Assembly: GCA_031178645.1 (NCBI GenBank)
Contig: JAPSIP010000113.1
Coordinates: 1 to 5,852, forward strand
Source of the DNA: Paracoccus sp. (in: a-proteobacteria)
GTDB lineage: Bacteria; Pseudomonadota; Alphaproteobacteria; Rhodobacterales; Rhodobacteraceae
Direction of reading: 5' to 3'
Length of the DNA stretch: 5,852 nt
Positions within the stretch are counted from its first letter, which is position 1. Every line of letters begins with the position of its first letter. This document shows positions 1 through 3,654 of the stretch, in pieces. A program made the position numbers and the translations under genes. The notes beneath the pieces are model-generated. The model saw only the letters and a program-made list of their open reading frames with translations. It ran no database searches and was not told where the DNA came from.

Positions 1-269
1 GACGAGGCGACCGAGGCGGTCAAGGCGACCTCGGGACACCTGTCCAGCCGGGCCAGCACGTCGCGCAGGGCCTGGCAATAGGACAGGCCTGTGGCGGTTG
101 GGGTGACCTTGCGGGTCGTGCGGGTCAGCAGCCGGACGCCAAGATCGGCTTCCAGATCCGCCACATGCTTGCTGCACAGGCTGCGGGAAATGCCCATGCG
201 CAATGCTGCGCCCGAAAAGCTGCCCTCGTCGATGACGCTGACAAAGGTGCGAAAAACGCTGATATCCAT
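1..269 (-). CDS. LysR-type transcriptional regulator, N-terminal part (cut by window edge)
   Basis: 89 residues are visible, and the frame is still open at base 1. They form the winged helix-turn-helix DNA-binding domain of the LysR family. It opens with MDISVFRTFVSVIDEGSFSG, the HTH follows at about residues 17-40 (AALRMGIS, then SKHVADLEADLG), and the wing signature LGVRLLTRTTRKVTPT lies at about 43-58. The RTTR form is typical of the CrgA/DmlR-like branch. The linker helix begins at about residue 60. The effector-binding domain lies outside the window, so neither ligand nor targets can be named. I chose the ATG at 269 because LysR proteins usually start just before this first helix. An in-frame GTG at 278 would add three residues and has AAGG four bases upstream, so it is a real alternative. 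The gene follows a strong terminator only 37 bases away. Three cysteines (32, 65, 78) are a little unusual for this segment. Confidence 0.9.
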   Translation of the reverse strand, partial: MDISVFRTFVSVIDEGSFSGAALRMGISRSLCSKHVADLEADLGVRLLTRTTRKVTPTATGLSYCQALRDVLARLDRCPEVALTASVAS

Positions 270-293
270 GCGCGCCACAATGCCTTGGCCCTG

Positions 294-324
294 AACAAAG
301 GAAAACCGCCCCGATCAGGGGCGG
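294..324 (-). terminator. Rho-independent terminator after the small exported-protein gene
   Basis: Read on the minus strand, CCGCCCC (324-318) pairs perfectly with GGGGCGG (312-306) around a five-base loop. The run TTTTCCTTTGTT follows at once. A seven-pair, almost all-GC stem with a T-rich tail is the classic intrinsic terminator. It begins 30 bases past the stop codon of the gene at 355-606 and points the same way. On the plus strand no T run follows, so it should work in one direction only. Confidence 0.85.
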
Positions 325-354
325 CCAAGATTTCCTGCCGAAAAACGGCGCGGT

Positions 355-606
355 TCAGCGGATGTAGGTCGAACGCGGGCCGGGGGCCGAGAAGTCGCTG
401 ACGGTCAGGTCGGCGTCGGCCGCGACATGGGCGCGTTCCAGTTCCTTGGTGGTCATTACGTCCGAGGCCTTCACGGTGACGGCGTTGGCAGCAACGACCG
501 GAGCGGTCGGCATGTCTGCGTCGGAATTGCCAGCGTTATAGCTGGCGGCCTGGGCTGCGCCGGTTGCAAGGATCAGGGCGGTCATGACGGTTGCGATGCG
601 TTTCAT
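355..606 (-). CDS. Small exported protein of unknown function (83 aa)
   Basis: I do not recognise this protein. Residues 1-20 form a textbook Sec signal peptide: a KR n-region, the hydrophobic core IATVMTALILATG, and an AQA cleavage site, predicting a mature chain that starts ASYNAG. The mature part is about 63 residues, with no cysteine, modest net negative charge, an Ala/Pro/Val stretch (about 33-45), a likely helix around TTKELERAHVAAD (about 53-65) and the C-terminus STYIR. It is probably periplasmic or secreted; there is no lipobox and no second membrane segment. I chose the ATG at 606 because it begins directly with the signal peptide and has GAGA about six bases upstream. The in-frame ATG at 618 adds only MRHI and lacks a good ribosome site. 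The gene appears monocistronic: 121 bases separate it from gntK, and its own terminator follows. The signal peptide and terminator are the best evidence that it is real. Confidence 0.75.
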   Translation of the reverse strand: MKRIATVMTALILATGAAQAASYNAGNSDADMPTAPVVAANAVTVKASDVMTTKELERAHVAADADLTVSDFSAPGPRSTYIR

Positions 607-637
607 GATGTGTCTCATTCATCTGTCGTTTCTATGA

Positions 638-656
638 CAGAGGATATAAGCCTCTG
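638..656. repeat. Perfect 6-bp inverted repeat upstream of the exported-protein gene
   Basis: CAGAGG (638-643) and CCTCTG (651-656) are perfect reverse complements around the seven-base AT-only core ATATAAG, except its final G. The repeat ends 31 bases before the start codon at 606, so it lies in the leader or core promoter of that gene. The minus-strand core reads CTTATAT, which could hold a weak -10 box (TATATC). It could be an operator for a dimeric regulator or a leader hairpin. The sequence alone does not decide between these. Confidence 0.4.
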
Positions 657-674
657 ATTTCCCCACCATTAGAC

Positions 675-707
675 CAGGATCAATGTCTTCAGTGTTCGAT
701 GATCCTG
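675..707 (-). terminator. Possible stem-loop ending the gluconate operon
   Basis: CAGGATCA (675-682) and TGATCCTG (700-707) are perfect eight-base arms with a 17-base loop, placed 21 bases past the gntK stop codon. The position suits a 3' end for the gntP-gntK transcript. No T run follows on the minus strand (the next bases are GTCTAATGGTGGGG), so it is not a standard rho-independent terminator. It may stabilise the 3' end, sit at a rho-dependent stop, or act as an operator for the gene at 355-606. Confidence 0.35.
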
Positions 708-727
708 CACAATCGCGAGGCCTTTCG

Positions 728-1237
728 TCATCTCAACCCCAGCATTTGCACCGCCGCCTGCACCTGATCCTGCACGGGAAGTGCCAGTTCCACGACCGCG
801 CCATCCTCGTCCGGCCCCAGCGGCTCCAGCGTGGCCAGTTGCGAATCCAGCAGCTTCGGGGGGAAGAAGTGCCCCGCCCGGTGGTTCACCCGTTCGGCCA
901 GCAACTCGCGCGTGCCGTGGATATGCAGAAAGCGGACCCGCGACCCGCCGCTGCGCAGGATGTCGCGATAGGACCGCTTAAGCGCCGAACAGCCCATCAC
1001 AAGGCATTCGCCCCGCGCCTCGGCCGCCGCGATCTGGTCGGCCAGGGCCTGCAGCCAGGGCGCGCGGTCGCTGTCGTCCAAGGGGATCCCTTCCGCCATC
1101 TTGCGCAGGTTCGCGGCCGGGTGGAAGCTGTCGCCCTCGATGAAGGGCCAGCCCATCAGACCAGCCAAGGTGGTGCCGGTGGTGGTCTTGCCGCTGCCCG
1201 ACACGCCCATGACGACGATGTGCTGCGGGGCGCTCAT
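728..1237 (-). CDS. gntK: Gluconokinase, P-loop carbohydrate kinase (169 aa)
   Basis: This enzyme phosphorylates D-gluconate with ATP to give 6-phosphogluconate in the cytoplasm. It is full length for the GntK/IdnK family (about 160-180 residues). Visible motifs, in order: the Walker A loop GVSGSGKTT (11-19); the substrate-region motif GDSFHP (35-40), followed by NLRKMAEGIPLDDSDRAPWL; CSALKRSYRD (83-92); and GHFFPPKLLDSQLATLE (122-138), matching the GHFF...L..Q..TLE block of the E. coli enzyme. The ATG at 1237 shares the ATGA overlap with the stop of the upstream permease gene, so the two are cotranscribed and probably translationally coupled. A weak GGTGG lies about six bases upstream, inside gntP. 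The matched pair explains its role: gluconate is phosphorylated as it enters. GntK and IdnK are paralogues that cannot be told apart here; context with a GntP permease favours gntK. Confidence 0.96.
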   Translation of the reverse strand: MSAPQHIVVMGVSGSGKTTTGTTLAGLMGWPFIEGDSFHPAANLRKMAEGIPLDDSDRAPWLQALADQIAAAEARGECLVMGCSALKRSYRDILRSGGSRVRFLHIHGTRELLAERVNHRAGHFFPPKLLDSQLATLEPLGPDEDGAVVELALPVQDQVQAAVQMLGLR

Positions 1238-2610
1238 AGCAGCCACCATCCGATCAGCGCAAAGCCAAAGCCGATGCTGCCCAGCAGCGTCTCCATCACG
1301 GTCCAGGTCTTCAGCGTGGTCTTTTCGTCCATGTTCAGGAACCGGCCCACCAGCCAGAAGCCCGAATCGTTGAAGTGGCTGAGAACGGTCGCCCCGCCCG
1401 CGATGGCGATGACCAGGAAGCAGCGGTCCAGTTCCGACAGACCCGTCGTGGCCGCAACCGTCGGCGCGATCAGGCCCGCCGTGGTGGTCAGCGCCACCGT
1501 GGCCGACCCTTGGGCCACCCGCAGCGCAGTCGAGATGACAAAGGCCGCGACGATCAGCGGCAGGCCCACGGCTTCCAGGCTGCCCGCCAGGGCCTGGCCC
1601 ATGCCGCTGGCGCGCAAGACGCCGCCGAACATGCCGCCCGCGCCGGTGACCAGGATGATCGCGCAGATCGGGCCAAGGGCGCGGTCCACGATCTTCTCGA
1701 TCTCGCTGCGGGTGCGCCCGCGGCCCAGGATCGACATCGCGACCAGCAGGGTGATCAGCAGCGCGACGGGCGTCTGGCCCAGCAGGCGCATCGCGGTCAC
1801 CCAACCGGCGTCCCCGTTCACGATGCCCATGGTGGCCAGGGTGTTCAGCCCGGTGTTCAGGAAGATCAGCCCCAAGGGCATCAGCAGGACCAGCATCACC
1901 TGGCCGAAGCTGGGCACGGGTCCAACCGTTTCGCCCGAAGTATCGGCCCCCAGCAGTTCGGGAACAGGGACCACGAAGCGTTTGCCCGCCCAAAGCCCGA
2001 ACAGGTAGCTGCCCAGATACCAGGTCGGGATCGTGACGATCAGGCCCACGATCAGCAAAAGCCCGATATCCGCGCCCAGCAGGTCGCCTGCCGCGACCGG
2101 TCCGGGATGGGGCGGCACAAAGGCGTGCATCACCGCGAAGGCCCCCGCCGAGGGCAGGGCGTAGAGCAGGACCGAGCCGCCGAACCGCAGCGCGACGCTG
2201 AAGATGATCGGCAGCATCACCACAAGGCCCGCATCGAAAAAGATCGGGAAGCCGAACAGCAGCGAGGTGACGCCAAGCGCCAAGGGGGCGCGTTTCTCTC
2301 CGAACCCGGCGATCAGGCGGTCGGCCAGCACCTGCGCCCCGCCCGTCACCTCGAGCAGGCGGCCGATCATCGCGCCGAAACCGACCAGCAGCGCGACCGA
2401 GGCCAGCGTGCTGCCGAACCCTTGCAGCAGCACGTTCATCACCTCGTTCAGCGGGATCCCTGACACGAGGGCGGTGGCAAGGCTGACCAGCACCAGGGCG
2501 ATAAAGGCGTGCATCTTCAGCCGCATGATCAGGAACAGCAGCAGAAGGATCGCAAGGGCTGCGATGACCAGCAGGGTGACCGTCCCGTAGACGGGCTCGA
2601 TGGGCGTCAT
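1234..2610 (-). CDS. gntP: GntP-family gluconate:H+ symporter (458 aa)
   Basis: This inner-membrane permease of the GntP family takes up gluconate or a related sugar acid with protons. It is full length (family about 440-460 residues), with roughly a dozen hydrophobic segments spread along the chain, the first at about residues 11-29. Family signatures are GFPIFFDAGLVVMLPIIF (120-137), HAFVPPHPGP (162-171), the QGSATVALTTTAG stretch (367-379) and SHFNDSGFWLVGRFL (411-425), followed by TLKTWTVMETLLG near the C-terminus. The ATG at 2610 has a strong ribosome site, GGGAGG, five bases upstream. The stop overlaps the gluconokinase start by four bases, which makes gluconate the most likely substrate. 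Other family members carry idonate, fructuronate or glycerate, so specificity is inferred from the neighbour. The symbol denotes the family; GntT/GntU-type naming is equally possible. Regulation probably acts in the 165-base gap upstream. The regulator gene is not identifiable in the window. Confidence 0.95.
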   Translation of the reverse strand: MTPIEPVYGTVTLLVIAALAILLLLFLIMRLKMHAFIALVLVSLATALVSGIPLNEVMNVLLQGFGSTLASVALLVGFGAMIGRLLEVTGGAQVLADRLIAGFGEKRAPLALGVTSLLFGFPIFFDAGLVVMLPIIFSVALRFGGSVLLYALPSAGAFAVMHAFVPPHPGPVAAGDLLGADIGLLLIVGLIVTIPTWYLGSYLFGLWAGKRFVVPVPELLGADTSGETVGPVPSFGQVMLVLLMPLGLIFLNTGLNTLATMGIVNGDAGWVTAMRLLGQTPVALLITLLVAMSILGRGRTRSEIEKIVDRALGPICAIILVTGAGGMFGGVLRASGMGQALAGSLEAVGLPLIVAAFVISTALRVAQGSATVALTTTAGLIAPTVAATTGLSELDRCFLVIAIAGGATVLSHFNDSGFWLVGRFLNMDEKTTLKTWTVMETLLGSIGFGFALIGWWLL

Positions 2611-2615
2611 GAAAA

Positions 2616-2621
2616 CCTCCC
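2616..2621 (-). promoter_or_regulatory. Strong Shine-Dalgarno site of the GntP permease gene
   Basis: GGGAGG on the minus strand ends five bases before the ATG at 2610. It is the best ribosome-binding site in the window and fixes the permease start. The bases just upstream (CCCTC) are complementary to it, but the two-base gap between the arms makes a local hairpin unlikely. Confidence 0.8.
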
Positions 2622-2775
2622 GAGGGCGTTAGCGCGATAAAGGCGCGCCCTTACAAGGATAATGGCAATTGCGTAAGCCACTTCATGGCAGAAAGTGCCG
2701 CAGTTGTGCAGCCATAAGCATGGCACGACCTTGCCTGGATGGTCATCCCGTTTGCGCCTGATGGGACAGGGGACG
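2622..2775 (-). promoter_or_regulatory. Upstream region of the gluconate operon, with several short inverted repeats
   Basis: No gene fits here on either strand. It must hold the 3' end of the transglutaminase transcript and the promoter of gntP-gntK. It is less GC-rich than the flanking genes around 2651-2725. Inverted repeats, in plus coordinates: CTTAC/GTAAG (2650-2654 and 2673-2677), with the perfect palindrome GCAATTGC (2665-2672) just inside; GCCAT/ATGGC (2711-2715 and 2720-2724, four-base loop); and GGATG/CATCC (2737-2741 and 2744-2748). CATGGCA occurs twice, at 2684-2690 and 2719-2725. I found no convincing -35/-10 pair and no terminator with a T run after the transglutaminase gene; CCTG/CAGG at 2757-2770 is only a four-pair stem. 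That this is an operator region is inferred from its position. Confidence 0.5.
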
Positions 2776-3654
2776 CTAGTCTTCGGCCAGGATATCGACG
2801 CTGTGACTGGTCGACTGGCCCCCGGCCAGCCGCGTGGATCCGGTGACGGGGGCCACATCGCCGTAATCGCGGCCATAGCCGATGGTGACGTGATCGGCGC
2901 CCACGAAGCAGGCATTGGTGGGATCGTATTCGCACCAGCCCGCCTCGGCTCCGGTCCAGGCGCGGACCCAGGCGTGCATGGCATCGGCCCCTTCCAGCCG
3001 GGGCTTGCCGGGCGGGGGGACCGTGCGCAGGAAGCCCGAAACATAGGCCGCCGGAATACCGAAGCTGCGCAGGCCCGAGACCATGATCTGCGAAAAATCC
3101 TGGCAAACCCCGTGCCGACCGGCAAAGGCTGCGGCGACGGGCGTGTCCACCTCGGTCGCGCGGGCGTCGAAGCGCATGTGGTCGTGGATGGCAAGCCCCA
3201 GGCATTCCACCGCCTCGCGCATGGTGGCGGCGGTGGCGCAGGCCTTGCGGGTGAAATCGGCAATCGGACCTACCTGCGGGATCCGGGGCGAGGGGCGCAG
3301 GAAATGGTGGGGCGAGTGGGGACCAAGATCGGTGACCTCGTCCAGGTCGGCCCGCAGCCCGTCCAGCGTGGCGGACAGGTCCAGTTCCGTTTCATCCTCG
3401 AGCCGCAGCACCCGGCCCGCCATGTCGAAGCGCACCTGCGTCAGCCCGGCGGGCAGGACAAGCTGCGTGACCTCGTTCCCGAAGAAATCCGTGAAGGTGC
3501 TGCGTTCCGTGGGTTTCGGAGTGATGGTGATGCTGGCCTGCTGGACCTCTTGCAGGCCGGGCAAGTCGGCGGGGCTGATGCGCAGAAGCTGCCGCCCCGC
3601 GCCGGTGGGGCGGGCGAAGTCGTATCCGATGGACAGGCGCAGGCGATACAGCAT
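2776..3654 (-). CDS. Transglutaminase-like protein with N-terminal bacterial transglutaminase beta domain (292 aa)
   Basis: This is a papain-fold transglutaminase-like enzyme that could cleave or form (iso)peptide or amide bonds. The N-terminal domain at about residues 1-85 (MLYRLRLSIGYDFARPTG; later ERSTFTDFFGNEVTQL) matches the bacterial transglutaminase N-terminal region. The catalytic core spans about 130-262. The triad is complete: Cys184 in GRHGVCQDFSQIM, His227 in DAMHAWVRAW and Asp244 in EYDPTNAC. The typical family tail GRDYGDVAPVTG follows (261-272). Length is normal (about 260-300). No signal peptide or membrane segment is seen, so it is cytoplasmic. I chose the ATG at 3654 because it starts directly in the N-terminal domain and forms TGATG with the preceding stop. 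There is no good ribosome site, so translation probably depends on coupling. A longer start at 3717 would add 21 unrelated residues inside the upstream gene. Its partner is the ATP-grasp/alpha-E protein. The substrate is unknown. Confidence 0.95.
   Translation of the reverse strand: MLYRLRLSIGYDFARPTGAGRQLLRISPADLPGLQEVQQASITITPKPTERSTFTDFFGNEVTQLVLPAGLTQVRFDMAGRVLRLEDETELDLSATLDGLRADLDEVTDLGPHSPHHFLRPSPRIPQVGPIADFTRKACATAATMREAVECLGLAIHDHMRFDARATEVDTPVAAAFAGRHGVCQDFSQIMVSGLRSFGIPAAYVSGFLRTVPPPGKPRLEGADAMHAWVRAWTGAEAGWCEYDPTNACFVGADHVTIGYGRDYGDVAPVTGSTRLAGGQSTSHSVDILAED

Noticed and set aside
125..328. 67-residue minus-strand open frame overlapping the lysR start
   Set aside because: It is out of frame with a well-supported LysR domain, crosses the terminator and has no motif.
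728..1993. Long form of the gluconokinase frame starting far inside gntP (421 residues)
   Set aside because: The first 252 residues are out-of-frame gntP codons. The kinase proper begins at the ATG at 1237, at the ATGA overlap and just before the Walker A loop.
683..2008. 441-residue open frame on the plus strand opposite gntK and gntP
   Set aside because: It is the antisense shadow of two firmly identified genes. Its translation is a low-complexity Arg/Pro/Ser/Ala mix with no motif; such frames are common in GC-rich DNA.
1375..2463. 362-residue plus-strand open frame opposite gntP
   Set aside because: It is rich in Gln, Asp, Arg and His, without domain or ribosome site, and is fully explained as the antisense of membrane-protein codons.
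2642..2649. GGCGCGCC palindrome in the gap before gntP
   Set aside because: An eight-base all-GC palindrome is expected often by chance in DNA of this composition, and nothing ties it to a function.
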